This document shows positions 8,644-17,282 of a stretch of DNA of 64,000 nt, in pieces. The DNA is taken from contig NZ_LZHV01000041.1 of NCBI RefSeq assembly GCF_001667275.1, positions 62,001 to 126,000 of the forward strand, read 5' to 3'. A program made the translations under genes and the position numbers. Positions within the stretch are counted from its first letter, which is position 1. Every line of letters starts with the position of its first letter. Below the pieces are notes generated by a model that worked only from the letters and a program-made list of their open reading frames with translations, made no database searches and was not told where the DNA came from. This stretch comes from Mycobacterium sp. ACS4054. Its GTDB lineage: Bacteria; Actinomycetota; Actinomycetes; Mycobacteriales; Mycobacteriaceae.

Positions 8644-10362
8644 TCACTGCACGTTGACGGTGATCGTCTGAATGGCGTTGCCGCCGTAGCCAAACCGGTT
8701 CCATTCGGGTCGTTCGGGTTGTCTGTTGCCCGCCTCGTCGGTTGCCCGTGCCCGCACTGTCGTGGACCCGCGAAGGTCACAGCGCGTGAACAACTCCCAC
8801 CACTGCCAGCTGTGCAGGCGGGGTTCGCCGACCAGACGGGCGGGCTGCCACGGGCCCTCACCGATGCGGACGTCGACGCGGTCGATAAGCGCCGCCCCCG
8901 ACCAGGCGACGCCTCGCACGACAAGTTCCCCGGCGGTCACCGAGGCGCCCTCTGCGGGCTGGGCGATCAAGGCGCGAACGCGCTGGAGGCGGACGGGCTC
9001 ATGGACGACGCGGCCGTCGCGCTCCAGTTCGTAGTGGTAGCGCTTCGTTTGAAAGAAGCCCTCGAATGGGCGGTCCACAACGTCGATCTCGGTCAGCCAC
9101 TTGACCGACGCGACGGAATACCAGCCGGGCACGATCAGTCGGACCGGGCGGCCGTGCTGAAGCGGCAGCGGTTCACCGTTCATCGCGTACGCGACCACCG
9201 CGCCCGAGTCGCGGGCGTCCCGCACCGACATGGCCCGCTCGAACCGGACCGGGGCCGTCACGCCGTCGACCAAACCCATGTCCGCGCCACGGAAGACGAC
9301 GTCGTGGGCTCCCGCGGATAGTCCCGCCCTGTCCAGGATGTCAACCAGCGGGACGCCCGTCCATTCGGCGGTGCTCGCTGCCCCGAACTGCCATTGCTCC
9401 CCGTCGACCGGCGGATCGAAGTGGACCCGTCCGTTTCCAGCGCATTCCAGCGTCGCCAGCAGCGACTGCCTCGGCAGGTTGTATAGATCGCCCAGCGACA
9501 GGCATAGGGGTCGCTCAACCAACCCGGTGATCGCCAGTTGATACAGCTGCGAATCCAGCACCGGGGTAGGGAAATGATTGCGAACGTAGAAGTGAGCGGA
9601 TGGCGTCACGGCGCCGCCGATCAGCGCGGGAAGCGATGTCTCGCAGTTGAGGGGATCCTCCCTTTGCACAACCAGTCCGGCGTCGCCACCGTGACTTACG
9701 ATCGGCAACCCGGCGGCGGCCCACGCGCACATGCCGCCCGCCAGGTTCACCGCGTCGAAGCCAGAGCGGCGCAACAACGCTGTCACCGCCGCGGACCGTC
9801 CCCCCGAGCGGCACACCACGACAATGCGGCGGTCACGAGGAAGTTCATCTTCTCGAGTGCGCACGCGTCCGACCGGCAGAAGCATCGCGGCCGGCGCGTG
9901 CTCGGTACACCACTCGTCCGGCTCCCGCACATCGAGCAGCAGTGCGCCCGCGTCGACCAACGCTTTGGCCGCCCGGGGGCCGACCTGCGGTGCGTCGGAA
10001 ACAATCTCATCGCCGATGGCGATCGGGAACCCGGCGCCCTGCCAGGCTTCGAAGCCACCGACCAGCTCCGCAACGTCGTCGAAGCCCGAATCCCGAAGCC
10101 GGCTAACGGCCACCATGGAGCGTCGCCCGCTGGCGCAGTAAACCACCACCGGGGCCGTCGGATCCAAGTCGGAAATCGAGTTCGTCAGGTCCGGCAGCGG
10201 AATCTGCCGCGCGCCGGGGATGATGCCCTGGATCGTCTCTTCGTGACCGCGAACATCCAGCAGTTGCAATTGCGGGTCCAGGCCGCGCAATTCGGCGAGC
10301 TGGCCGATGGTCAAGCGTGGGGAGGTCTCGACCAACTCCATGCCCGGCGGTTCGAACATCAT
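8644..10362 (-). CDS. Sulfite oxidase-type molybdoenzyme with two N-terminal rhodanese domains
   Basis: 572 residues. Two rhodanese domains come first, with active loops YCASGRRS (Cys about 76) and VCRSGGRS (Cys about 184). From about residue 225 there is a sulfite oxidase fold, with LECAGNGRVHF supplying the molybdenum-binding cysteine (about 307), then the C-terminal Mo-cofactor dimerisation domain. The start is the first of two adjacent ATGs at 10362, behind GGAAGAAGG. Upstream codons in this frame are not conserved-looking. No twin-arginine signal is seen, so it is probably cytoplasmic. The expected reaction is sulfite to sulfate, with the rhodanese domains possibly delivering or releasing sulfur. 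It complements the convergent CstB-like gene, whose product should generate sulfite or thiosulfate. Confidence 0.88.
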   Translation of the reverse strand: MMFEPPGMELVETSPRLTIGQLAELRGLDPQLQLLDVRGHEETIQGIIPGARQIPLPDLTNSISDLDPTAPVVVYCASGRRSMVAVSRLRDSGFDDVAELVGGFEAWQGAGFPIAIGDEIVSDAPQVGPRAAKALVDAGALLLDVREPDEWCTEHAPAAMLLPVGRVRTREDELPRDRRIVVVCRSGGRSAAVTALLRRSGFDAVNLAGGMCAWAAAGLPIVSHGGDAGLVVQREDPLNCETSLPALIGGAVTPSAHFYVRNHFPTPVLDSQLYQLAITGLVERPLCLSLGDLYNLPRQSLLATLECAGNGRVHFDPPVDGEQWQFGAASTAEWTGVPLVDILDRAGLSAGAHDVVFRGADMGLVDGVTAPVRFERAMSVRDARDSGAVVAYAMNGEPLPLQHGRPVRLIVPGWYSVASVKWLTEIDVVDRPFEGFFQTKRYHYELERDGRVVHEPVRLQRVRALIAQPAEGASVTAGELVVRGVAWSGAALIDRVDVRIGEGPWQPARLVGEPRLHSWQWWELFTRCDLRGSTTVRARATDEAGNRQPERPEWNRFGYGGNAIQTITVNVQ

Positions 10363-10384
10363 CGGGAACCTTCTTCCAGACCTG

Positions 10385-10879
10385 TCATCGATGGTGCGCG
10401 GCCGGTTGCCCGTACATCGCCACCACGACGGTGCGGTCCATGCTGTTCTCGGACCATACCCCCATGGAGCTGTTGGCGCAGTCGCGGATGATCGCCATGT
10501 CGTCGGGGTTGTAATACCACTGGTTGACCAGCTCCAGGCTGCTGATGGCGATGGCCGGGTTGATCGCGATCGTTTCGGACGCTTTTCCATTAAAGCCAGC
10601 GGCGTTGGCCCGGTCCTGCGGCGTCGACCCGTCGGATCCGATGTCGTCGTTGACATTTCGGTTGTTCATCATGTCGTCGGCGTGCCACTGAGCGGCCAGC
10701 GTCAGGGCGTTGTCCCTGATGACGTCGTTGGTGCAGCCCGCCTGGTGCTGCAGCGTGTATACCGCGGAGACGACGGCGCTGTTGAGCCGCTTGTTGTCGG
10801 CATGTGCGCTCGCGGGCGCCAGCAGCGCCGGCGCAGCGAGAAGCACAGCCGCGGGTAGTGCGCGCACCCATCCGATCAT
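10385..10879 (-). CDS. Secreted CAP-domain (SCP/PR1-like) protein
   Basis: 164 residues. A signal peptide (ALPAAVLLAAPALLAPASAHA) precedes a small CAP domain with AAQWHADDM and GSDGSTPQDRANAAGF. The second histidine usual before GSDGS is an aspartate here (DDIGSDGS), so metal binding is doubtful. Two cysteines (GCTND and RDCAN) may form a disulfide. ATG 10879 follows GGAG with a five-base spacer; a GTG at 10894 that overlaps the upstream stop as GTGA is the alternative. That overlap suggests it is the last gene of the mce operon. Its role is unknown. Confidence 0.75.
   Translation of the reverse strand: MIGWVRALPAAVLLAAPALLAPASAHADNKRLNSAVVSAVYTLQHQAGCTNDVIRDNALTLAAQWHADDMMNNRNVNDDIGSDGSTPQDRANAAGFNGKASETIAINPAIAISSLELVNQWYYNPDDMAIIRDCANSSMGVWSENSMDRTVVVAMYGQPAAHHR
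10604..10684 (-). repeat. 81-bp direct repeat, copy 2 (inside the CAP-domain gene)
   Basis: Matches 6258-6338 at about 94 percent in the same orientation. The pair encloses about 4.3 kb carrying the three sulfur-oxidation genes. This copy sits in the intact CAP-domain gene and is the likely donor sequence. Confidence 0.8.
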
Positions 10880-10890
10880 GACCACTCCGC

Positions 10891-11514
10891 TCACACCGGG
10901 TCGAAATGCGAAACCAGCCAGCGGCCGTTGACCTTCTCCAACACCACCCGGATAACCGGCTGTGTATCGGTGGGAGCACCCTCCCCGACCGTGACGGTCT
11001 GATTGACGTACAGCAAGACCACGGCGTGGTTGGCCGTCACGGAAACGGGCGCGGCGGCACTGACCTTGGCGACCGCGCTGATGTGCTTTTCCTTGGCCCC
11101 CGGAATGACCACCTGGCGGGTGAGCTCCGTGTAAGCGTCCTTGAAGTCTCCGGTCAGTCGCTCGCGTGCGGCGGCCAGATCCTTATCCACCGAATCCGCC
11201 TTATACGACAGCAGGGCGACGGCGTCTTCGCTCGCGGCCCGCACCGATTCCGCTCGCACTCGCGCGAGGTCATCGGACGACGCCACCACCCACTTGAAGT
11301 AGCCCGCGACGAGCGCCAGCAGCAACGCCAAGGCGGGCAGCACCGCGTACGCGACAACGCGGGACCACGCGATCGGTGGCCTGGCCCGCGTGGTGCCGGC
11401 CTCGTCGTCAGAGCCCTCCTCGATGTCGACGGCATCCGATTTCTCGGGCGTCGCCGAGTCGTCGTCGTCGACCAGTTCTTCGTCGTGCGTTTGGGTTTCA
11501 CTCAACGTGGTCAT
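10891..11514 (-). CDS. Mce-associated membrane protein (second)
   Basis: 207 residues. An acidic N-terminal cytoplasmic tail (about 1-45) is followed by one transmembrane helix (VVAYAVLPALALLLALVAGYF) and an extracytoplasmic domain ending in GRWLVSHFDPV. The single-helix layout with this terminal strand is that of Mce-associated (Mam/Mas) proteins, which stabilise or assist Mce complexes. It overlaps the preceding gene by ATGA at 11511-11514, and its stop overlaps a GTG of the CAP-domain gene. Confidence 0.85.
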   Translation of the reverse strand: MTTLSETQTHDEELVDDDDSATPEKSDAVDIEEGSDDEAGTTRARPPIAWSRVVAYAVLPALALLLALVAGYFKWVVASSDDLARVRAESVRAASEDAVALLSYKADSVDKDLAAARERLTGDFKDAYTELTRQVVIPGAKEKHISAVAKVSAAAPVSVTANHAVVLLYVNQTVTVGEGAPTDTQPVIRVVLEKVNGRWLVSHFDPV

Positions 11515-12167
11515 GGCACGAACACCACGTTCGACACCTTGGCGTCGTCACCGACCGACCGGACCTCGATCCGCATTCGCCATTCCCGGGGCGCCTCCTC
11601 GCCCGCGGCGGTGCGCGACTTCACCGCGACCGCGACCAGGACCTGGGCCGCGTCGCCACGCTGCGACTCCAGGCCGGCATCGGTCACGGTGCCTTCTGAT
11701 TTCGATTGCGCCGCCTTGACGACCTCGATGAACGGCTTGGACCGCTGCTCGAAGTCCTCACGGAAGGCTCCGGTGGCCAGATCGATGATGCGCTGCACGT
11801 CGGCGTCGACCTCCGTGTAGTTGATGGTGGTGAGGTTCACCGCGCCCTGACGCGCCACGTGCACGAACAGATCGCGCTGTGCTTGTGCCTCGTGGTTCTG
11901 GTAGGCCCGGAAGCCAAGCCAACCGGTCAATCCCGCCAGCACCGTCACGACGAGGGCGCCGGCCACCAACGCCTGCCCGGTGTGCGACAGTCGCGGGATT
12001 ATCCGCTGCCGGATTCGCGCGAGCCGGTTCTTCGCCTCCGCTTGGTCCTCAGCGGTGTCGTCAGCCTCGCCGGCCTGCTCGGCGATATCGGCGTCTTCGG
12101 CCGCGGTCGATTCGCTGAATTCCTCAGCGAGATCGGCGTTTTCGTGGCTCTCAGCATCTTCAGCCAT
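11511..12167 (-). CDS. Mce-associated membrane protein (first)
   Basis: 218 residues with a long acidic N-terminus (about 1-45, rich in Glu/Asp/Ala), a basic patch, one membrane helix (ALVAGALVVTVLAGLTGWLGF) and a periplasmic-side domain ending SNVVFVP. AAAGGAG precedes the ATG. It starts 14 bases after mceF and is coupled to the next Mam gene. It is paralogous in layout to its downstream neighbour; VNLTTINYTEVDADVQRI matches the region conserved across this family. Confidence 0.85.
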   Translation of the reverse strand: MAEDAESHENADLAEEFSESTAAEDADIAEQAGEADDTAEDQAEAKNRLARIRQRIIPRLSHTGQALVAGALVVTVLAGLTGWLGFRAYQNHEAQAQRDLFVHVARQGAVNLTTINYTEVDADVQRIIDLATGAFREDFEQRSKPFIEVVKAAQSKSEGTVTDAGLESQRGDAAQVLVAVAVKSRTAAGEEAPREWRMRIEVRSVGDDAKVSNVVFVP

Positions 12168-12181
12168 CTTGCTCCTTTTGC

Positions 12182-13660
12182 TCAGGCCGGCGGCACTAGA
12201 AGTGCCTGCCAGTTCTTGGCACGCGGGTGCGCCAGGTCGAATTCTGTGTAGCGGTGCCCGTCTGGGCCTATGTACTCGCCGTTGGCCGGGTCATACGTGG
12301 CGACCGCGAGCGGTGGCGGCGCCGGCGCCGGTGGCGCGGTGCCCCGCGGCGGTGGGAGCCGCGGGTCTTGTCCGGGGGGGTACATCGGTACGCCCTGTCC
12401 GGTATAGGTGGCGTTCGGGTCGCCCTTCCAGTTGTAGCCGTCGTTGAGCGGCACGTATTCTTCGTCGCTATCGCACAATTCGACCGTCGGCGCGCGCTTC
12501 CACGGCTTGCTCTCACACGGGATGTTGCGGACCCCGCGGACGTTGAACTCCGAATCTTGCGGCACGCGGCAGAACAAGTCCGCTGCGGGGCGGTCGGGCG
12601 CGTCGACGTTCGCCGGCGACCGGCGCTGAGTCGGCGGCAGATAGCCCGTGGTGCAAGGGGGAGGCAGGTTGATGTTGAGGTTGAAGTCCAGCTGTGCGCC
12701 CCGGTACTCCTGTTTGGTGTTAGAGCTGGGGACGACGATTGCGGCCATCGCCGCAATCCCCTGGGGGAAGAGCACCAGAAGTTGTTCGATGTCATGGCGG
12801 TAGACGACCGCGATGTCACCGAGACTTACCAGGTTCGCGAAAAGCACCGGCAGCGCAGGAGACACCCGATCGAGCAGCGCACGGCTTTCCTCCACCCCGT
12901 TGGTCCCCTGCGTCAACAGGTCCCGGAAGGCGGCGTCCTGCGCCTTGAACTGGGCGGTGATCGCCGCGGTTCGACTGGCCCACCGGGCAATCGAATCCGA
13001 CGTTTGGATCTGCGAGTCGAGCACCGGGGGGGTCTGGTCGATCAGTGCGGCAAGCGGCCCGACGGTGTGGCCGCCGGCAATTGCCAAAGCGGCGGAGCCG
13101 TCGACGATCCGGGACAGCTCAGGCCCGAGGCCACCGACTGCGCGATCCGTCTCGTCAACCACCGTGCGGAGATTGTCGCGCGGAATCGCCTGCAGCGCAC
13201 GGTTGGTCACATCGAGCAGGTGTCCGATGTCGACGGGTACGTCGACTCGGCCGGCGGGAATGACATCGCCGGCTCGCAGCTCCCTGCCGTGATCACCGTC
13301 CTTACCGGGCTGGGGGGTGAGCTCGATGTATTGCTCGCCGACGGCCGATCGGCTGTGCACCGACGCCTGGACGTCGGCGGGCACCTTGACGCCGGACCTG
13401 ATCGCGAGCACCGCGCGAACCCCGGTCGCGGTCACGTCGACCGACTTGACCTGGCCGACATCGGTGCCGCGGTAAGTGACCACGGAGGTCTGGTAGAGGC
13501 CGCCCGATTCGGGCAGGTCGACGGTGACGACGTACTCCCCGATCCCGAAAAGTGTTTCGGGGAGCTTCATGTAATTGAAAGCCATTGCGCCACAAGACAG
13601 GACCGTCACCAGCGACAGGATCGAAAGCTGTATCCAGGTTCGACGATTCAGACGCAGCAT
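12182..13660 (-). CDS. mceF: MceF-type substrate-binding protein
   Basis: 492 residues: N-terminal membrane anchor (about 10-28), MCE/MlaD domain (about 35-125, with VVTYRGTDVGQVKSVDV), a long helical region and a C-terminal proline-rich tail with several cysteines. It is the sixth Mce subunit, a component of the hexameric lipid-transfer tunnel through the periplasm. The ATG lies directly after the mceE stop with no gap. The extended tail with VPLNDGYNWKGDP and PPGQDPRLPPPRG is typical of MceF proteins. The operon number cannot be assigned from sequence alone. Confidence 0.93.
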   Translation of the reverse strand: MLRLNRRTWIQLSILSLVTVLSCGAMAFNYMKLPETLFGIGEYVVTVDLPESGGLYQTSVVTYRGTDVGQVKSVDVTATGVRAVLAIRSGVKVPADVQASVHSRSAVGEQYIELTPQPGKDGDHGRELRAGDVIPAGRVDVPVDIGHLLDVTNRALQAIPRDNLRTVVDETDRAVGGLGPELSRIVDGSAALAIAGGHTVGPLAALIDQTPPVLDSQIQTSDSIARWASRTAAITAQFKAQDAAFRDLLTQGTNGVEESRALLDRVSPALPVLFANLVSLGDIAVVYRHDIEQLLVLFPQGIAAMAAIVVPSSNTKQEYRGAQLDFNLNINLPPPCTTGYLPPTQRRSPANVDAPDRPAADLFCRVPQDSEFNVRGVRNIPCESKPWKRAPTVELCDSDEEYVPLNDGYNWKGDPNATYTGQGVPMYPPGQDPRLPPPRGTAPPAPAPPPLAVATYDPANGEYIGPDGHRYTEFDLAHPRAKNWQALLVPPA

Positions 13661-14788
13661 TCAGTACCCCCCGAAGTGATATGGATAGGTCAGGGGGTTG
13701 CCGGCGGTGGCCGGGCTGGGCTGCATCCCGATCGTCCGTCCCCACTGCAGCTCGAGCTGGGTGAGGTTGCCCTCCCACCGTGAGCCGGTGAAGAAACCGG
13801 TGTCGAGGCGGCTCAACGTCAGGTCGACGATCAGGGTGAGATTGGCGTAGTCGCCGCGGAACCAATTTCTCGCCGTCGACGCCGGCCACGGGTAGGCCAC
13901 CAGGCCATCCAGCCCTTTGGTCAGGGACGGGCCCGCGTCGGCGAGCGACCGCAGCACCGGCGCGATATTGCGCAAGTTGTTGACCAGAGACTCCTTGCTC
14001 TGGCGCACGGTGTCGGCCGCGATGGCACTGAACTTGCCGAGCTGGTCGATCGCGTCGGCGATCTTGGTGCGCTCATCGGCCAACACCTTCAGCGCTTTCG
14101 GCACGGTCGTCAATGCCTTGTCGACTACCGGGTCCTTCTCCGCGAACTGGCCGACCAGCGAGTTGAGGTTTTCGGCCGCGGCGATGATGTCGTCGGTCTG
14201 GTCATTGGTCCGGGCGATGAACTCGTCCAGTTGGTGCAGCAGGCTGCGCATGTCGTTTTCGCGTCCGGCGAATGCCTTCGCGATCGCCTGTGTGATCTCC
14301 TGTAGCTGCCCAATTCCGCCGCCGTTGAGCAGGATTGAGACGGAAGCCAGGGTCTGTTCGGTGGTTGGGTACATGCTCGCGTGCGACAGCGGGATGAGCG
14401 AACCGTCTTTCAGTTGGCCGACCGGCGGTTCGTCCTTGGGCGCCGCGAGCTCGATGTGCATCGAGCCGAGCAGACTGGTCTGCCCCAGCTTGGCGGTCGC
14501 GTTGGCCGGCAGGTGAACATCGCCGTTGATGCGCATGGTGACGAGCGCGTGCCAATCCTGCAGCTGGATCTTGGTCACATTGCCAACGTTGACGTCGTCG
14601 ACCCGAACACGGGTGTTCTCCTGAATCGTCACGACGTCGGGCATTTGGGCCTGGATCGTGTAGGCGCCGGGGCCGTTGCCGGAGGTGCCGGGAAGGGTGA
14701 ACGAGTTCAGCCCCTTCCAGTTCCAGTCACAGCCGGGGAGCGCGGCGATGCAGGCGAGGATGAGCGCCGCCAAAACCACGCGCCTCAT
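13661..14788 (-). CDS. mceE: MceE-type lipoprotein
   Basis: 375 residues. The N-terminus is a lipoprotein signal with lipobox LPGC (Cys20), as expected for the MceE/Lpr subunit. An MCE domain follows (about 40-120, TRVRVDDVNVGNVTKI), then the helical tunnel-forming region. The ATG at 14788 overlaps the mceD stop (ATGA), which fixes the start; the open frame extends far upstream but only within mceD. Confidence 0.94.
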   Translation of the reverse strand: MRRVVLAALILACIAALPGCDWNWKGLNSFTLPGTSGNGPGAYTIQAQMPDVVTIQENTRVRVDDVNVGNVTKIQLQDWHALVTMRINGDVHLPANATAKLGQTSLLGSMHIELAAPKDEPPVGQLKDGSLIPLSHASMYPTTEQTLASVSILLNGGGIGQLQEITQAIAKAFAGRENDMRSLLHQLDEFIARTNDQTDDIIAAAENLNSLVGQFAEKDPVVDKALTTVPKALKVLADERTKIADAIDQLGKFSAIAADTVRQSKESLVNNLRNIAPVLRSLADAGPSLTKGLDGLVAYPWPASTARNWFRGDYANLTLIVDLTLSRLDTGFFTGSRWEGNLTQLELQWGRTIGMQPSPATAGNPLTYPYHFGGY

Positions 14789-16131
14789 GAGGCGCCCGCC
14801 GGGAGCATCAGGTCCCGCAACACTTGCGTCGAGTTGACCGTGCCGCTCGGTGCCGGCGGTGCCGGCGGCGCTTCCGTGGGTGGTGGTTGGGCGGCCGGCG
14901 GCGTCGGCGCGTCGGGCGGCGGCGGGGGTGCCTCGGGCGGTGGCGCCGGAGGCGTGTACCCGGGCCGGAGCCAGTCCTCGCTGTAGGTGATCTCGCTGGG
15001 GCGGGCCTGGGTGCCGACAAACGGGTTGAGTCCCGCCGGAATGTAGTTGTACAGCCGGTTTTTGATGATCGGGTTGATGTACTGCAGGCACAGCTTGGAC
15101 ACCCGGTCGAGCCGGGCCCGGGACGCCGCCTCGATCGAGCTGCAGATCCACTGCGGGATGTCGGCGAAGTTGTTCAGCGCGATGATGCCGGTCATCGCGC
15201 TTTGAGCGGGCTGGTAGATGTTCAGGAAGTTCTGGAACACCGTGGGGGCGATGTGCAGGATTTGCTTGATGTCCATGCGGCTGTCGTTCAACGCGGTCGT
15301 GACGGAGGCCAGCCGATCGAACGTAACGCCCATGGCTTCCCGGTTGTCGGCCAGAAAGTCGCGCAAATCGGTCAGCGCACCGTCGAGGCCCTTTACCGCA
15401 TTGGCGATTTCATTGGGTGTGTTCGTCAACAGGGTCGTGACGGTGGCCAGGTTCTGGTTGAACGAGGCCAGCAGGTCACTGCTGGACGACAGCGCCGAGA
15501 CCAGCAGCTGCAAATTGCGCACGGTGCTGAAGATGTCGTCTGCGTGATCGCCGAGTGCGGAGATCGCGGCGGACAGCTTGATCACGGTGTCGCGGGCGGT
15601 GTCGCCCTGGCCACGCACGTTGTCGGCGGTGGAGTTGATGAACTCACCGAGGGAATTCACCCCGTCCGGGGAGGTGGGCTGCAACGCGTCGGTCAGTTTC
15701 TCCAACTGCTTGCGAAAGTCATCCCATTCGACCGGGACGGCGGTGCGGCCGAGCGGGATGGAAGCGCCGGGGCTCAACTTGGGACCGCCCGAATAGGCGG
15801 GAACGAGCTGGACGGCCCGCGAAGTCACCAGTGAGGGGGACAGGATCGCCGCGCGGGCGTTGGCGGGGATGGCGTATTGCTTGTCTACCGAAAAGGTCAC
15901 CTTGGAGCTGTCGGGTTGCGGTTCGATCTTGTCGATCACCCCGACCGTGACCCCGAGGATGCGCACGTCGTCGCCGACGAACAAGCCGTTGGCCTCGGTG
16001 AAATAGGCCGTGTAGGTGTTCCTTTCGACCCTGTTCCACAGCTTCCAACCGATCAGGAACGAAGCCGTGGCGAGCGTGCCGATGAGGGTAACGGCGGTCA
16101 GTCGTTGCAGAGTGGACCGGTTCATCTTCAC
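14785..16131 (-). CDS. mceD: MceD-type substrate-binding protein
   Basis: 448 residues with an N-terminal membrane anchor (about 8-28), an MCE domain (about 38-115, DDVRILGVTVGVIDKI), a helical region with repeated leucine heptads and a proline-rich C-terminal tail (about 385-430). The start GTG at 16131 overlaps the mceC stop as GTGA. The tail DLMLPAGAS closes the protein. It is part of the same six-subunit Mce assembly. Confidence 0.94.
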   Translation of the reverse strand: MKMNRSTLQRLTAVTLIGTLATASFLIGWKLWNRVERNTYTAYFTEANGLFVGDDVRILGVTVGVIDKIEPQPDSSKVTFSVDKQYAIPANARAAILSPSLVTSRAVQLVPAYSGGPKLSPGASIPLGRTAVPVEWDDFRKQLEKLTDALQPTSPDGVNSLGEFINSTADNVRGQGDTARDTVIKLSAAISALGDHADDIFSTVRNLQLLVSALSSSSDLLASFNQNLATVTTLLTNTPNEIANAVKGLDGALTDLRDFLADNREAMGVTFDRLASVTTALNDSRMDIKQILHIAPTVFQNFLNIYQPAQSAMTGIIALNNFADIPQWICSSIEAASRARLDRVSKLCLQYINPIIKNRLYNYIPAGLNPFVGTQARPSEITYSEDWLRPGYTPPAPPPEAPPPPPDAPTPPAAQPPPTEAPPAPPAPSGTVNSTQVLRDLMLPAGAS

Positions 16132-17282
16132 TGTCCCCCCTCCGGCTCAGGCGGCGGGCCTGGCGCCGGACCCGGCGAGGGGGGCTGAGACCAGATCGGG
16201 TGCGGTGCTTGCTCCGGCGGCACGGGGGGCGTTCCGGTCGGCGGGTCCACCGACTCCGAGGGCAGCTTCTGCTCGGGGTCCAGGAACCGGTTGTACATCC
16301 GGGCGTCGATCGTCGGCCCGCTGATCTGACCCGGGATCAGGTTCGCCACGTAGGCCTTGAAAAACGGTCCAGAGCCTAGGCATTCGCCAAACGACATCGC
16401 GTAGCGTTTGAACTTGGGCAGGCTCGCCTGAATGTCCTGTTTGCGATTGTCGAGGACCTCGAGCACGCCGTTCAGCTTGTCGAGGGCGGGCTTCAGCTGA
16501 GTCCTGTTGTCGTTGACGAGCCCCGAAACCTGGTGTGACACCGCGGTGAGATTGTTCATCAGCGCGTCGATGGAATCGCGTTCGTCCAACAGCGCGGCCA
16601 GCAGCGCATTCGAGTCCGCCACCAGAGCGGCGATCTGTTGGCTGCGTCGGCCCAGCACCGTCGAGACCTTGTTCGCGTTCCCCAGCAAGCTGCGCAACTG
16701 GGCGTCGCGGTTGTTCAGTGTCTCGGAGAACCGGGCCACGCCTTCCAGCGCGGGCCTGACCTCCGACGGCGTCTGCCTGAAGGTATCCGCCAAAGTGGTT
16801 AAGGCAGAGGATAACTGCGCGGTGTCGAGCCCGCTGATTTCGGTCGTCAAATCCCCGAGCGCATCGGGAAGGTCGTAGGGCGAGTGGGTCCGTTCCAGCG
16901 GGATGGTGCCCGAGAGCTTCCCTTCCCCACGCGACGTGAGCTCGAGCATCTTGGCGCCCAGTATGGTTTCGGTCTTGATGGCGGCTTCCGTGCGATCCCC
17001 CAACGTGATGAAGTTACGGACGGTGAAGCTGACTCGAACCTTTGTGCCTTCCAACTTGATGCCGGTGACCCTCCCGACACCCATGCCGGAAACCCGCACC
17101 GAGTTACCCGTTCGGATGCCGCCGGCCTCCGAGAAGTATGCCGCGTAATCGTTGGTGTTCTTGATGAACGGCAGCTTGTCGTATTTGAAGGCCGCGACGG
17201 TCACGCACACCAAGATGAAGACACCGATCGCGCCGATCTTCCAAGGGCTTGGCCCGCCGGCTTTGGTTTTGGACTTGGTCAT
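16128..17282 (-). CDS. mceC: MceC-type substrate-binding protein
   Basis: 384 residues: N-terminal anchor helix (IGAIGVFILVCVTVAAF), MCE domain (about 35-115, SVRVSGMGVGRVTGI), helical region, and a proline-rich end of about 40 residues. The ATG at 17282 overlaps the mceB stop (ATGA), so upstream in-frame codons were discarded. It belongs to the Mce lipid-import tunnel. Confidence 0.94.
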   Translation of the reverse strand: MTKSKTKAGGPSPWKIGAIGVFILVCVTVAAFKYDKLPFIKNTNDYAAYFSEAGGIRTGNSVRVSGMGVGRVTGIKLEGTKVRVSFTVRNFITLGDRTEAAIKTETILGAKMLELTSRGEGKLSGTIPLERTHSPYDLPDALGDLTTEISGLDTAQLSSALTTLADTFRQTPSEVRPALEGVARFSETLNNRDAQLRSLLGNANKVSTVLGRRSQQIAALVADSNALLAALLDERDSIDALMNNLTAVSHQVSGLVNDNRTQLKPALDKLNGVLEVLDNRKQDIQASLPKFKRYAMSFGECLGSGPFFKAYVANLIPGQISGPTIDARMYNRFLDPEQKLPSESVDPPTGTPPVPPEQAPHPIWSQPPSPGPAPGPPPEPEGGQ

